Source of the DNA: an uncultured Candidatus Melainabacteria bacterium
Lineage (GTDB): Bacteria; Cyanobacteriota; Vampirovibrionia; Gastranaerophilales; Gastranaerophilaceae
Length of the DNA stretch: 24,175 bases
Direction of reading: 5' to 3'
Assembly (NCBI GenBank): GCA_934757255.1
Contig: CAKVLL010000026.1
Coordinates: forward strand, 1-24,175
Below are positions 14,256 to 23,972 of this stretch, one piece after another. The notes beneath the pieces were generated by a model. That model was not told where the DNA came from, did no database searches, and saw only the letters and a list, made by a program, of their open reading frames with translations. Position numbers and translations under genes: made by a program. Numbering within the stretch: the stretch's first letter is position 1; every line of letters begins with the position of its first letter.

Positions 14256-15299
14256 TTGAACGATAAAGAACCATTAATAAGTGTAATTATTCCTGTTTAT
14301 AATTCTGTAAAATATATTTCAAAATGTTTAAATTCTGTTATAACACAATCATTTAAAGATATTGAAATTATTTGTGTAAATGATGCTTCCACAGATGAAA
14401 GTCTATGCATAATAAAAAAATATTCACAAAAAGATAACAGAATAAAAGTTTTTTCTAATGATACAAATATGGGAGCAGGATGCTCAAGAAACTTGGCATT
14501 AGAAAATGCAAGAGGAAAGTACATTTATTTTCTTGATTCAGATGACTGGTTAGAGAAAGATGGACTTTCAAAACTGGCAAATACTTTAAAAACTTTCGGA
14601 GATGTCGACGTTGTGGCTTTTTTACATTACAGTGTAAACGCAACAACTCATTTTAAACAAGACTTTCCTCCTACTCCTGAGTATTTAACTAATCAGGTCA
14701 TCAACATATATGACACACCCGAATGCATTCAACATTTGGGATACGGCATGACAAAAATTATAAGAAGGAATTTACTAAAAGAATTCAACATAAAATTTAA
14801 TAATGACAAGTGTTTTGAAGACGTTGGACATTTTTTAGATTTAATACCAAAAATAAAATCTGTTGTTTTTATAAACGAAAAAATTTTTAATTATAGAATT
14901 CTCAGAAAAGGCTCTATTGTATCTAAAAAAGATGATTATATTGAATATCTAATAAGTGATACTATTAAAGCTGATAAAATTTCTAAAAATTTTCCCGCAA
15001 AAGTTCGCCTGGAATTATTAAAAAAAATATATAAAACCTTAGCTTATACTACGCTTTTAGTTTATGCAGACTTTAAAATTTCACATTCAGAATTAAAAAA
15101 TATATTCGGGAAATATATTGATTATGAAATATTAAAAGAAGCTGACATGAGTTATTATAGAAATATGTATAATAAAATAATGAATGATAATGAGTTTATT
15201 TTTTGTATAGAAAACTTTTTAAGAATGAAATTTAAAGAATTATTTCCTACTTTTTTTGGTTTTTATAAACATTTAAAGCTTGTTATATTAAAAAAATGA
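14256..15299 (+). CDS. GT2-family glycosyltransferase
   Basis: The open frame begins with a TTG at 14244, but the in-frame TTG at 14256 is preferred, since ggag lies 6 bp before it; no ATG is available. The 347-residue product has the GT-A fold: LISVIIPVYNS (7-17), IEIICVNDASTD (36-47), NMGAGCSRNLALENARGKYIYFLDSDDW with the metal-binding D94-S-D96, and an ED motif further on (FEDVGHF). GT2 enzymes of this size transfer a sugar from a nucleotide donor to capsule, O-antigen or teichoic-type glycans. The C-terminal third is Lys-rich and amphipathic and could associate with the membrane. Divergent from the GT4 gene with a 69-bp gap, so promoters face both ways. Confidence 0.93.
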   Translation: MNDKEPLISVIIPVYNSVKYISKCLNSVITQSFKDIEIICVNDASTDESLCIIKKYSQKDNRIKVFSNDTNMGAGCSRNLALENARGKYIYFLDSDDWLEKDGLSKLANTLKTFGDVDVVAFLHYSVNATTHFKQDFPPTPEYLTNQVINIYDTPECIQHLGYGMTKIIRRNLLKEFNIKFNNDKCFEDVGHFLDLIPKIKSVVFINEKIFNYRILRKGSIVSKKDDYIEYLISDTIKADKISKNFPAKVRLELLKKIYKTLAYTTLLVYADFKISHSELKNIFGKYIDYEILKEADMSYYRNMYNKIMNDNEFIFCIENFLRMKFKELFPTFFGFYKHLKLVILKK

Positions 15300-15324
15300 T
15301 TATAATTTATGATATTATAAGTTT

Positions 15325-16374
15325 ATGAATCCATTAATCAGCGTTATAATTCCTGTTTATAATGTAGAAAAATATTTATATACAGCGTTGGACTCTGTTA
15401 TAAATCAAACATATAAAAACTTAGAAATCATTTGTATTGAAGACTGTTCTACTGATTTATCAATGCAAATTTTAAATGAGTTTGCAAAAAAAGATAATAG
15501 AATAACTATTATAAAAAACACTGAAAATAAAGGCGTAGGTTTTTCCAGAAATAAAGGTTTGCAATTATCACAAGGTGAATACATCCATTTTTTCGATTCA
15601 GACGATTGGTTAGAACTTGATTTATATCAAAAAGCAATAAGTTTATTAGAAGAAGATACTGAAATTTTATCATTTAATCATAACACATTTTTTGAACTTA
15701 CAAATAAAAGTGTAAAAGGTTACAGACAATGCGGAAAACTATTGAAAAAATGCGGTTTAAACGAGAACGCTGAGCTTTTTCCAATGTTTGAATATAATCC
15801 TTGGAGCAAACTATTTAAGAAAAAATTTTTAATAGAAAATAATATTTTATTTAATGATTATAAATGTATGGAAGATGTTGAATTCTCATTAAAAACATTC
15901 ATAAATGCGAAACATATTCTATACACTGATGAAATTTTATATAACTATAGAGCAAATCGTAATAATTCATTAACGACAAAACACTGTTTGCATATCAACT
16001 ATCTGATTGAAAGCATAAATAATTTTACCAAAATGAGTGAAGAAATAAATAATGATTCTAAATTCATAATATTATCCTATTTGCACTACACATTAATTAA
16101 TCTTTGTAAAAAAGGATATGATGACAAACAAATTCCATTCAATAAAATGAAAGAAATTTTTACAAACAATATTAATTTTAAATTATTAGCACAATCCACT
16201 ACATACAATAATAAGTATATTTATATGTTTGGAATAAATGTATTATCTAAAAATAAGAACCATTTCTTTCTTATTTACAACACAAAAGAATTTATAAAAA
16301 AGAATTTCCCAACTTATACAAATATGTATTTTAGAATAAAAAAGGGAATTCACAAGCTACTATTTTTCAAATGA
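15325..16374 (+). CDS. GT2-family glycosyltransferase, second copy
   Basis: 349 residues, clearly a paralogue of the preceding gene: PLISVIIPVYNVEKYL (3-18), LEIICIEDCSTD (33-44), KGVGFSRNKGLQLSQGEYIHFFDSDDW with D91-S-D93, and MEDVEFS as the acid-block. Only 25 bp separate the two genes. There is no ribosome binding site, but a TATTAT lies 8 bp before the ATG, so it may be read as a leaderless message or by reinitiation after the first gene. Tandem GT2 paralogues normally add successive sugars of one repeat unit. The last 15 bp overlap the end of the convergent Stealth gene. Confidence 0.93.
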   Translation: MNPLISVIIPVYNVEKYLYTALDSVINQTYKNLEIICIEDCSTDLSMQILNEFAKKDNRITIIKNTENKGVGFSRNKGLQLSQGEYIHFFDSDDWLELDLYQKAISLLEEDTEILSFNHNTFFELTNKSVKGYRQCGKLLKKCGLNENAELFPMFEYNPWSKLFKKKFLIENNILFNDYKCMEDVEFSLKTFINAKHILYTDEILYNYRANRNNSLTTKHCLHINYLIESINNFTKMSEEINNDSKFIILSYLHYTLINLCKKGYDDKQIPFNKMKEIFTNNINFKLLAQSTTYNNKYIYMFGINVLSKNKNHFFLIYNTKEFIKKNFPTYTNMYFRIKKGIHKLLFFK

Positions 16375-17334
16375 AGATTTTTGAGGAAACATTTCTTGTA
16401 GAAAATTTTTCGCAAAAATTCTTTCTTCATTAGAAATATTTTCTCCATCATTGATGCAAAAAAGACCAATTTTTTTATTGTTTTTTAATAATTCAAATAA
16501 TTGTTTATCATGCGGACTTAAATACAAAGAATCCGGCCGATATTTTTTAGCAAAATAATTATAAGTTTTATTTTTATAAAAAGGTAAAAACATATCCAAC
16601 CTGCAAATACCTCTATAATGTCCATGTTTTACAGCAAGTGCATAGCTTAAGTAAATTGTTGGCTCTACGTTATCAACTTTTCTAAATCTACTTTTTATAG
16701 TTTCATTTATTTCTTTTTTAAACATCTCAATACAATTTTTAACATCAGATTTTCGGTATGCATTAATGTTATGATGACAAAACATCTTTAAGGATTTACC
16801 GAACTTTTTTTCTATTAAATAGTCTGTATTTGCGCACATCCTGTTATAGAAATCAAAATCTTTATAAAATTTGTAACTAAATCTGCAATATGGATAACCG
16901 TCTTTGTGATAAAAATAACTTGGCGATACTTTATTTGCAAAAAACGTATCATCATTTCCATATAAATAATATTCAGAAAGATTTGGAATATTAACAATAC
17001 AATGTTCTATAGCATTTGAATTAAATACCGGTAAACAATCTTTTGGAATAATTTCACTATGATTAATTATTTTCACTCTTTTATTGTCTGTGTTTAACCA
17101 TTCCGGAACCTGATTGTCAGTTATAATATAGATTTTATTAATCCAATTTGCATATTTTTCCAATGAGCGTAATGAATACCTCAATTCATCATTATCAATA
17201 TATCGACAATTACTATTTGCTTCATCATCTTTACAAGAGTTGCTGTATGCAAGCTTTTTCTCTCTCCATTGAGGGTCTTTATCATTAACCCAGCTATAAA
17301 CCATATCGATTTTTATTTTTCCAAAATCAATCAT
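16360..17334 (-). CDS. Stealth-type sugar-phosphate transferase
   Basis: 324 residues with the four conserved regions of the Stealth family in order: CR1 IDMVYSWVNDKDPQW (9-23), CR2 RYIDNDELRYSLRSLEKY (44-61) with IYIITDNQVPEWL (68-80) and YLYGNDDTFF (123-132), CR3 around FCHHNINAYRKS (185-196), and CR4 KIGLFCINDG (288-297). Members transfer hexose-1-phosphate or GlcNAc-1-phosphate from a nucleotide sugar to make phosphodiester-linked capsule or cell-wall glycans, which can shield the cell from host recognition. Presence with GT4 and two GT2 enzymes fits a phosphoglycan. A weak ribosome binding site (aggg, 7-8 bp before ATG). It is convergent with the upstream GT2 gene, so it is a separate transcription unit. 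Confidence 0.95.
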   Translation of the reverse strand: MIDFGKIKIDMVYSWVNDKDPQWREKKLAYSNSCKDDEANSNCRYIDNDELRYSLRSLEKYANWINKIYIITDNQVPEWLNTDNKRVKIINHSEIIPKDCLPVFNSNAIEHCIVNIPNLSEYYLYGNDDTFFANKVSPSYFYHKDGYPYCRFSYKFYKDFDFYNRMCANTDYLIEKKFGKSLKMFCHHNINAYRKSDVKNCIEMFKKEINETIKSRFRKVDNVEPTIYLSYALAVKHGHYRGICRLDMFLPFYKNKTYNYFAKKYRPDSLYLSPHDKQLFELLKNNKKIGLFCINDGENISNEERIFAKNFLQEMFPQKSSFEK

Positions 17335-17412
17335 ACAAAAACCCTATTTACTCGTTTAATACAACCCTTTAAAACTAATTTTGTAAAGCAGATACTCATT
17401 TATATAATAAAA

Positions 17413-17443
17413 AAACCTTTTGATTTGATAATCAAAAAGGTTT
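17413..17443 (-). terminator. terminator of tRNA-Leu
   Basis: aaaccttttgatt and aatcaaaaaggttt form a long stem with a single bulge around TGAT; on minus it is followed by a T-rich run. It lies just downstream of the tRNA. Confidence 0.75.
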
Positions 17444-17450
17444 ATTTAAC

Positions 17451-17529
17451 TGGGCATGAAGAGACTCGAACTCCCACGCTTTCGCACTAGTTCCTAAGAC
17501 TAGCGTGTCTACCATTCCACCACATGCCC
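17451..17529 (-). tRNA. tRNA-Leu(TAG)
   Basis: 79 nt on minus. Acceptor GGGCATG pairs with CATGCCC, discriminator A; anticodon arm CTAGT-CTTAGGA-ACTAG with anticodon TAG; class II long variable arm (TGCGAAAGCGT); T-arm around AGTTCGAGTCT. CCA is not encoded. The anticodon reads CTA and, by wobble, other CTN codons. Confidence 0.95.
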
Positions 17530-17545
17530 ATGGCTTAACAAAACC

Positions 17546-17574
17546 AATATAACAAGAGCAGAAATTTTTGTCAA
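17546..17574 (-). promoter_or_regulatory. sigma-70 promoter of tRNA-Leu
   Basis: On minus, TTGACA (17574-17569) and TATATT (17551-17546), exactly 17 bp apart: a near-consensus promoter that starts close to the tRNA 5' end. Confidence 0.8.
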
Positions 17575-17667
17575 GAAAAAGAATTAGAATGTAAGAGCAA
17601 AATAGAAAATGAACTAAATAAAATTTTTTTCTCATTTTTATCAAACAACCATACGATTCATCAATAT

Positions 17668-17696
17668 TTGACGCACATGTGAATTTTTTCTATAAT
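17668..17696 (+). promoter_or_regulatory. sigma-70 promoter of the AsmA-like gene
   Basis: TTGACG (17668-17673) and TATAAT (17691-17696), spacing 17 bp, 25 bp before the ATG at 17722. Confidence 0.8.
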
Positions 17697-17721
17697 TAGT
17701 AAATAAAAAGGGGATTTGTAT

Positions 17722-20700
17722 ATGAAAGACTTTATTAAATACTTAGGATATACCGCTCTTAGCACCATTGTTCTAGCTTATACGGGGTTTCTTTTTGTAC
17801 TGCCAAATGTAATTAATTTGAACCAGTACACTCCGGAAATTCAAAAACTTGCAAAAGAGCAAACAAAACTTAACGTAAACTTTGAAAACGTTAAAATTGT
17901 AACTACTCCGCTTCTAGGTGCGGGTATTAAAGCTGAAAACATATCAGTTAAACTTCCCGATAATTCGGTTTTATTTTCAGCTGATAACATTAAAACAAGA
18001 ATTTCGCTTCCAAGTCTTTTATTGCTGACAGTAAAAGTTTCTTGTCTTGAAGTCGAAAAACCGTTCGTAAATTTAGAAATCATAAATGACGAGAACTTCA
18101 AAGTTGTTAAACTTGTTGAAGACTTGTTGAATGCAGGCAAAGAACAAAAGCTTGAAGAAGGCAGACAAACCGTTCAAGCAGAAGCTGAAGGTTTCAAATT
18201 CGACCCTGCTTGGATAAGAATCAAAATTCCTGCTGTTAAACTTAATAACTACCGAGTTCTTGTAAATGACCTTAAATCTAAGCACTATTTAGATTTACAC
18301 GGTGAACAATTGGTTTTAGGCTATTTTAACGGCAAAAGTGCAAAAGTTAAAACTTACGCAGAATTGTTTAGTGATGAAAACAAAAATATTACTGCAAATA
18401 TTGATATAAATACATTTTTACCGCCTGTTGAACCTTCTCTTGATTCAGAAGATGATCCTGCTGAAAGAATTGAAATACCGTTCGTAAACCCTGTTACTAT
18501 GTACAGAAATTATGATTTAAAAGCAAATCTTGATACAAAATTGCGTATAAGAAATCATAATGACAATTTAACTTCTTATGGTCATTTTGATATTAATAAT
18601 ATCAGTTTAAAAGTTGGTAATATAAAATTGCCTGAAAGCTACTTGAGAGCTAAAACTTTCGGTTCAAATGTAGATTTGGATACAAATATCTATGCAGCGC
18701 AAAATCAGAATATCCAACTTTTGGGTAAAGTAAACTACGGTCACCATCCGAAAATGGATATGAGTATTAAAACCGCTGATATCAAATTTAATGATTTAAT
18801 TATCTTATCAAAAGCGTTTATGGATTCATTACACATTTATAATGAATTGGCTCAAGTTAAAGCAACAGGTGCATTGCAAGCTGATTGTTACATCAAAACC
18901 AACTTCAAAAAATTGACTTCAACAGGTTCAATTTTGGTTAAAGACGGTGGTTTAAGTGTTCGTAAAATCGGCAATGTAATTTCTAAGGCTAATGTAAACG
19001 TTAAACTTGACGATAACGTGCTAGATATTAGAAATTCAAGCCTTTTAGTCGGTAATCAACCAATTACGATTGACGGTAAAATAGACAAAAAATCAGTTGC
19101 CGATATTAATGTAAGCGCAAAGAAAATACCTTTGCCTATCTTATTTAACGCTTTTGCGCCAAGAGAAATCAGAAGCGCGTATAACTTTAAATCAGGCGAT
19201 GCGTCTTTCGATTTAGGTTTGAAAGGTGAATTAAAGAAAGCTGTTGCAGCTGCTAAATTCGCTCTTGCAAACTTAAATATTTCAGACAAAAACATGATTG
19301 TTACAAACAACAATTTGAACGGTGAATTTTTCTTACAAGGCAAAGCTTTAACAGGAAAAATTAACAACAGCAATTTTGTTCTATCACTTCCTCAAACAAA
19401 ATCGAGAATTGCCGTTCCAAAATTTGATTTAGAAATTGCTGATAATAATATAACTATCGGCGATAATAAAATTTTGTTTAACGACAAATCAACATTGAAT
19501 TACGCCGGTAGTGTAATTGATTATAATAAATTAAAATCGTTGAGTTTTACGACTTATGGCAACATTCATACCGAAGATTTAATTAAACTTATCGGACGCG
19601 AATTCAAACCATATATTCACTCAAACGGTACAATTTCGGTAAAAGTAACGTTTGACGGTGATAAACACAAGCAAACTCTTTTCGCTCAAGCTTTAGCCGA
19701 CAAAACAAACTTTATTACACCTGTAGATTTTTCAAACGTTAATGGTACAAATACTTCATTACAGACAGTTGTTGATTTTAAACCTAACAGAATTAAAATC
19801 AAGAAAACAGGTTTGTTTACAAGAAATGTAACTATTGACGAAGATGGCAACGAAGTTGTCCACTTAAACGAAATCTTAGGCGTAGATGGTACGATTGCAG
19901 GAGATAGAATAAATCTTCTAAAAATTACTATGCCAAAAGCTTTGAACGGCAAAATTCATGTATTCCCTCAATCTAATTTTGATATCAAAGGTAGAGCATT
20001 TGTATTTGGTGAAACCTCAAATCCAAGACTAAGAGGCGGATTTGAAGTTACAAATCTTTCAATTCCGGAATTGTTATTAACTTTAAGAAATGCTGAATTA
20101 AAATTCAAAGGACAAGAAGCAGATTTTGACGTACAAGATTTACTTCTAAACGGCTCCGATATTCAAGCAAAAGGAACGGTTAGTCTGCTTCCTTCAAACG
20201 TATTGGATATTCTTAACCTTGACGTTAATTCAAGATACATGAATGTTGACAAATTAATGAACGTTAGTGATAAGGCTATGAAATATGTTCCACAAAGCAG
20301 TGGTTCAAAAACATCTGCTTCTAGCGCAAGCGCAGATATTCCTGTTATAGTAAGAAACGGTTCTATTGACTTTGCAAGAATAATTTCAGGCAACATTGAC
20401 GTAAGAAACACAACAGGCAGAATTTCTCTTGCCAGAAACATTTTTTACTTGAGAAACTTGAGAACAAATGTGTTTAAAGGCCGTGTAAACGGTAATATTT
20501 CAATGAACTTGATAACAACGCTTTTGAACATCCGCGTAAACGGTCAGGGTGTTGATGTTGAACAAGCACTTTTAAATGGTGCAAATATGAAAGACACACT
20601 TTCAGGTACTGCAAGCTTCAGCACTGATATTTCTTTAAAAGGTGCAACTTATGAAGAACAAGTAAAAAGCTTAAAAGGAAATGTTGATTTTTCAGTTAAA

Positions 20701-21411
20701 GATGGTCAATTTGGCCCATTCGGAAAATTGGAAAACTTAATTATTGCAGAGAATATTCGAGAATCTCAATTCTTCCAAACAGCTTTAGGTGGTGTAATTA
20801 GCGGACTTACAACGATTGATACGACGCATTTTTCTGAATTAAATGGGAAATTGAGTTTTAACAATGGCATTTGTCATATCGAACCAATTACATCATTAGG
20901 TAATATTTTAAGCTTACATATTTTCGGTGATTTTGATATTTTAAGAAATTATGCTGATATGAAAGTTCGTGCAAGAATGGCATCACTTGTTTCTAACTTG
21001 CTTGGCCCAATTGGTGCAATCAACCCTGCTAACTTGATTAACAGTGCTGCAAGCTTGAATGTTGTAACTGCTAAAGCTTTCTCTATTTTCTGTGAAATGG
21101 TTCCGGAAGATGAAATGGCAATTATTCCAAGTTTTTCTAATAAATATGTGGATAATTCAGCTACTAAATTTCAACTTGTAGTTAGAGGTGACGCTGCAAA
21201 ACCATTAACACTTATTAAATCGTTCAAATGGCTTGCAACCGAAACTCAATATCAGGATGCAGTTGATTATGTAAACTCAATTCCTGAACCTGTTGAAGGC
21301 AGTGAGGCTGAAACGATTGAACAAGCCGTTCAAGAACATGAAGCCTTGGAAGCCGAAAAACAAACGCTCAAATACAAAGTAAGACATTTGTTTGATAAGG
21401 ATGAAGAATAA
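17722..21411 (+). CDS. AsmA/TamB-like large envelope protein
   Basis: 1229 residues from ATG 17722, chosen over a TTG 6 bp upstream because gggg lies 8 bp before the ATG. One N-terminal membrane anchor (about 8-30, GYTALSTIVLAYTGFLFVLP), then a long chain of beta-strand repeats of the AsmA/DUF3971 type, such as NITIGDNKILFNDKSTLNYAG and, near the C-terminus, VKSLKGNVDFSVKDGQFGP and NGKLSFNNGICHIEP, which match the AsmA C-terminal G-x-L-x-F-x-DG pattern. The family forms periplasm-spanning hydrophobic grooves and bridges lipids from inner to outer membrane, so this is one of the better signs that the organism has an outer membrane. Ends in a charged Glu/Lys tail. Single gene with own promoter and terminator. 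Confidence 0.85.
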   Translation: MKDFIKYLGYTALSTIVLAYTGFLFVLPNVINLNQYTPEIQKLAKEQTKLNVNFENVKIVTTPLLGAGIKAENISVKLPDNSVLFSADNIKTRISLPSLLLLTVKVSCLEVEKPFVNLEIINDENFKVVKLVEDLLNAGKEQKLEEGRQTVQAEAEGFKFDPAWIRIKIPAVKLNNYRVLVNDLKSKHYLDLHGEQLVLGYFNGKSAKVKTYAELFSDENKNITANIDINTFLPPVEPSLDSEDDPAERIEIPFVNPVTMYRNYDLKANLDTKLRIRNHNDNLTSYGHFDINNISLKVGNIKLPESYLRAKTFGSNVDLDTNIYAAQNQNIQLLGKVNYGHHPKMDMSIKTADIKFNDLIILSKAFMDSLHIYNELAQVKATGALQADCYIKTNFKKLTSTGSILVKDGGLSVRKIGNVISKANVNVKLDDNVLDIRNSSLLVGNQPITIDGKIDKKSVADINVSAKKIPLPILFNAFAPREIRSAYNFKSGDASFDLGLKGELKKAVAAAKFALANLNISDKNMIVTNNNLNGEFFLQGKALTGKINNSNFVLSLPQTKSRIAVPKFDLEIADNNITIGDNKILFNDKSTLNYAGSVIDYNKLKSLSFTTYGNIHTEDLIKLIGREFKPYIHSNGTISVKVTFDGDKHKQTLFAQALADKTNFITPVDFSNVNGTNTSLQTVVDFKPNRIKIKKTGLFTRNVTIDEDGNEVVHLNEILGVDGTIAGDRINLLKITMPKALNGKIHVFPQSNFDIKGRAFVFGETSNPRLRGGFEVTNLSIPELLLTLRNAELKFKGQEADFDVQDLLLNGSDIQAKGTVSLLPSNVLDILNLDVNSRYMNVDKLMNVSDKAMKYVPQSSGSKTSASSASADIPVIVRNGSIDFARIISGNIDVRNTTGRISLARNIFYLRNLRTNVFKGRVNGNISMNLITTLLNIRVNGQGVDVEQALLNGANMKDTLSGTASFSTDISLKGATYEEQVKSLKGNVDFSVKDGQFGPFGKLENLIIAENIRESQFFQTALGGVISGLTTIDTTHFSELNGKLSFNNGICHIEPITSLGNILSLHIFGDFDILRNYADMKVRARMASLVSNLLGPIGAINPANLINSAASLNVVTAKAFSIFCEMVPEDEMAIIPSFSNKYVDNSATKFQLVVRGDAAKPLTLIKSFKWLATETQYQDAVDYVNSIPEPVEGSEAETIEQAVQEHEALEAEKQTLKYKVRHLFDKDEE

Positions 21412-21418
21412 ATCAAAA

Positions 21419-21446
21419 AAAAAAGGATGCCGAAGCATCCTTTTTT
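21419..21446. terminator. bidirectional rho-independent terminator
   Basis: aaaaaaggatgc and its complement around a CGAA tetraloop, with a T-run on plus and on minus. Shared by the convergent AsmA-like and rlmH genes; it overlaps the rlmH stop codon by two bases. Confidence 0.85.
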
Positions 21447-21915
21447 ATTTATGATACGTTTCGCCTTTTAAAATTTTGAATGCTCTATAAATTTGCTCTA
21501 CCAAAATCAAACGCGCAAATTGATGTAGAAACGTCATTTTTGAAAAACTTAATTTAAAATTGGCCCTTTTTGAAACAGTCGGCGATAAACCACAAGAAGA
21601 GCCTATTACAAAAACTAATTCGCTTGTACCGGCAATCGATATTTCATTAATTTTAGACGCAAAATCCTCAGATGAAAGTTGTTTACCTAAAATCTCCATA
21701 GTTATCACATAAGACTCTTTTTTTATATGTGATAAAATCTTTTCTGCTTCTTGTTCCAAGGCTTTTTGAGTCAAATTTTCATCCTTAATTTCTACAGGAG
21801 TTAACTCAATTATTTCTACAGAAGCGTACGGAGTAAGGCGTTTTAAAAATTCATCTATTCCTTCTTTTAAAAACTTTTCTTTTATTTTCCCTAATGCAAT
21901 TATCTTTATTTTCAT
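21445..21915 (-). CDS. rlmH: 23S rRNA pseudouridine-1915 N3-methyltransferase
   Basis: 156 residues, the standard size of RlmH, a SPOUT-class, SAM-dependent enzyme that methylates pseudouridine 1915 in helix 69 of 23S rRNA on the assembled 70S ribosome. The trefoil-knot motifs are present: VFVIGSSCGL (101-110), where the family has IGG(A/S)xG, and LSFSKMTFLHQFARLILVEQ (122-141) followed by IYRAF, ending in the typical Y-H-K terminus. The start is at ATG 21915 with a weak ribosome binding site. Divergent from the GT9 gene with an 81-bp gap. Confidence 0.97.
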   Translation of the reverse strand: MKIKIIALGKIKEKFLKEGIDEFLKRLTPYASVEIIELTPVEIKDENLTQKALEQEAEKILSHIKKESYVITMEILGKQLSSEDFASKINEISIAGTSELVFVIGSSCGLSPTVSKRANFKLSFSKMTFLHQFARLILVEQIYRAFKILKGETYHK

Positions 21916-21996
21916 AATTTTATTTTACCACGCAAAAGCCGGAATTTTACAATCTTTAAACTTGAAAATATTTCATATTTAAAGTACAAAAAAGAT

Positions 21997-22980
21997 ATGG
22001 AAAAGATATTATTTATAAATTTTGGTGGTTTAGGTGATGAAATTCTTTTTTTGCCAACAATTATTTCTATAAAAAAGGAATTTCCTAATGCTGAAATAAC
22101 GTTAGCATTAGAGCCTAGAAGCAAAGGCATTGTATCACTTACAAATATCATTGATAAAACATTGTACGCAGATATAAAAGGTAAAGATAAGTATTTTGAG
22201 TTATTTAAACTCTTGATTAAAATTTGGACGCAAAAATTTGATATGGTAATATCTTCCGGCTCAAATAAATTTATTTCAATATTTTTATTTTTAACATTTA
22301 TCAAAAAACGCTACGGTTATAATTCCGGCAAGTTAAGCGAAATACTGTTAACCAAAGCTGTTCCACTTAATAAAAAACAATATGCTGCTAAAATGTACCA
22401 CGATTTAGTTCGCACAATTACAAATTATAATACTGATTTGCCGGAAATTGATATTGAAAGACGTGAAGTTGAAGCTAATACGGTTTTAATCCATCCGGGA
22501 GTTAGCCTTTTGAGCGTTAGAAAAAATATGATAAAAACAATTCCAGCAGAACGCTGGGCTGAAGTCGTTAATAAACTTGCTGATGCTGGTAAAAAAATTA
22601 TCCTTGCTGGTGGACCTGATGACAAAGAAACGATTGAAACAATTCAAAAATTAGTTCCGCAAGAAAAGTACACAAATATGTTTGGAAAAACTAAAAATTT
22701 AAAAGAATTAGCAGAATTGATTTCTGGCGCAGAAAAGTTTTTGTGCTCTGATTCTGCGCCTTTGCATGTCGCTGTTGCACTTGGCGTAAAAACTTATGTT
22801 ATATTTGGCTCAACCGATGAAAAAAAACTTATTCCTGATAATGGTAAAGTTATTCCAATCAAAGCAAATTGTAACTGTCCGCTTCAACCATGCTTATGGG
22901 AAAGACGCCAAACAACTTGTGAAACATTAGATTGCTTAAAAATTTCTGCAGATGAAATTGTGAATAAGATTTTAGAATAA
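21997..22980 (+). CDS. GT9-family (heptosyltransferase-like) glycosyltransferase
   Basis: 327 residues with the GT-B fold of GT9: N-terminal FINFGGLGDEILFLPTI (6-22), donor-domain VLIHPG (163-168), IILAGGPDDKETI (201-213), and CSDSAPLHVAVALG (250-263) with the nucleotide-sugar binding Asp252. The C-terminal Cys pattern (C292, C294, C299, C308, C313) is the one often seen in this family. GT9 enzymes add heptose or related sugars to lipopolysaccharide core; without other LPS genes in the window the acceptor is unknown. The gene stands alone, with rsmH 36 bp downstream on the same strand, and has a weak ribosome binding site. Confidence 0.9.
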   Translation: MEKILFINFGGLGDEILFLPTIISIKKEFPNAEITLALEPRSKGIVSLTNIIDKTLYADIKGKDKYFELFKLLIKIWTQKFDMVISSGSNKFISIFLFLTFIKKRYGYNSGKLSEILLTKAVPLNKKQYAAKMYHDLVRTITNYNTDLPEIDIERREVEANTVLIHPGVSLLSVRKNMIKTIPAERWAEVVNKLADAGKKIILAGGPDDKETIETIQKLVPQEKYTNMFGKTKNLKELAELISGAEKFLCSDSAPLHVAVALGVKTYVIFGSTDEKKLIPDNGKVIPIKANCNCPLQPCLWERRQTTCETLDCLKISADEIVNKILE

Positions 22981-23016
22981 CTATCGCTTATGTTATAATC
23001 GTATGGGGAGATTGAA

Positions 23017-23943
23017 ATGGACGATTTTAAGCATTATACGGTTATGTTAAATGAAGCAGTTGACGCATTAGAATGTCAAGACGGCAAAATATATATTGAC
23101 TGTACTTTAGGCGGTGGTGGACATAGTGAACTTATTCTAAAGAGAATTTCACCAAATGGGAGGTTAATTGCGTTCGATATAGATGATGAAGCCATTCATC
23201 ACGCATCAGAACGACTTAAAAACTATAAAAATCTTACTATCGTCAAGTCTTCTTACACAAACATCAAACAAGAATTGAAGAAACTCGGAATAGAAAAAAT
23301 TACTGGTGGTGTAATTTTGGATTTAGGAGCTTCTTATCATCAATTAACGAAGCAAGAACGCGGTTTCTCCTTTTCTAAAGACGCCCCGCTTGATATGAGA
23401 TTTAATATGGATGCTGATTTTAGCGCCTATGATGTTGTAAATAATTATTCAGAAAATGACTTAGTAAAAATCTTTAGTGAATATGGAGAAGAAAGATTTT
23501 CTAAAAGAATTGCAAAAGCAATTGTTGAAAAAAGAAGAGTTAAACCTATTAGAACTACAAAAGAACTCGCTGATTTAATTATTAACGTAACACCGCATAT
23601 TAATTCTCGTATACATCCTGCTACCAGAGTATTTCAGGCTATCAGAATAGAAGTTAATAATGAGTTAAAAAATGTTAACATAGTCTTGCATGACATTCTA
23701 GATTTGTTAGATAATGGTAGTATAGTTTCGGTAATAAGTTTTCATTCTTTAGAAGATAGAATTGTAAAACAAATCTTCAAGTTTGAAAGCCAAAAATGCA
23801 GATGCAACGAAATGATTTGCAAATGCGAGCCGCCAAAAATAGAATTGGTAAACAAGAAACCAATAATGGCGAGCGAAAAGGAGATTTTGGAAAATCCACC
23901 ATCACGAAGTGCTAAATTGAGGATTATAAGAGCTATTCGTTGA
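23017..23943 (+). CDS. rsmH: 16S rRNA (cytosine-1402-N4)-methyltransferase
   Basis: 308 residues, the normal length of RsmH (MraW), which methylates C1402 in the ribosomal P site and usually opens the division/cell-wall (dcw) cluster. SAM motif DCTLGGGGHSELIL (28-41), acidic LIAFDIDDEAI (50-60), GVILDLGASYHQL (98-110) and ISFHSLEDRIVKQIF (239-253) are all conserved, with the C-terminal Cys cluster (CRCNEMICKC) and PPSRSAKLRIIRAI tail. Ribosome binding site ggggag 6 bp before the ATG; a TATAAT -10 at 22994-22999 gives it a likely promoter. mraZ is not upstream; a GT9 gene is. Confidence 0.97.
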   Translation: MDDFKHYTVMLNEAVDALECQDGKIYIDCTLGGGGHSELILKRISPNGRLIAFDIDDEAIHHASERLKNYKNLTIVKSSYTNIKQELKKLGIEKITGGVILDLGASYHQLTKQERGFSFSKDAPLDMRFNMDADFSAYDVVNNYSENDLVKIFSEYGEERFSKRIAKAIVEKRRVKPIRTTKELADLIINVTPHINSRIHPATRVFQAIRIEVNNELKNVNIVLHDILDLLDNGSIVSVISFHSLEDRIVKQIFKFESQKCRCNEMICKCEPPKIELVNKKPIMASEKEILENPPSRSAKLRIIRAIR

Positions 23944-23972
23944 AGGTAATTTGGGAGTAGAGGAGTATAACT

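Noticed and set aside
21912..22304. 130-residue minus-strand frame over the GT9 gene
   Set aside because: It is a shadow of the GT9 reading frame and runs into rlmH; no ribosome binding site or family likeness.
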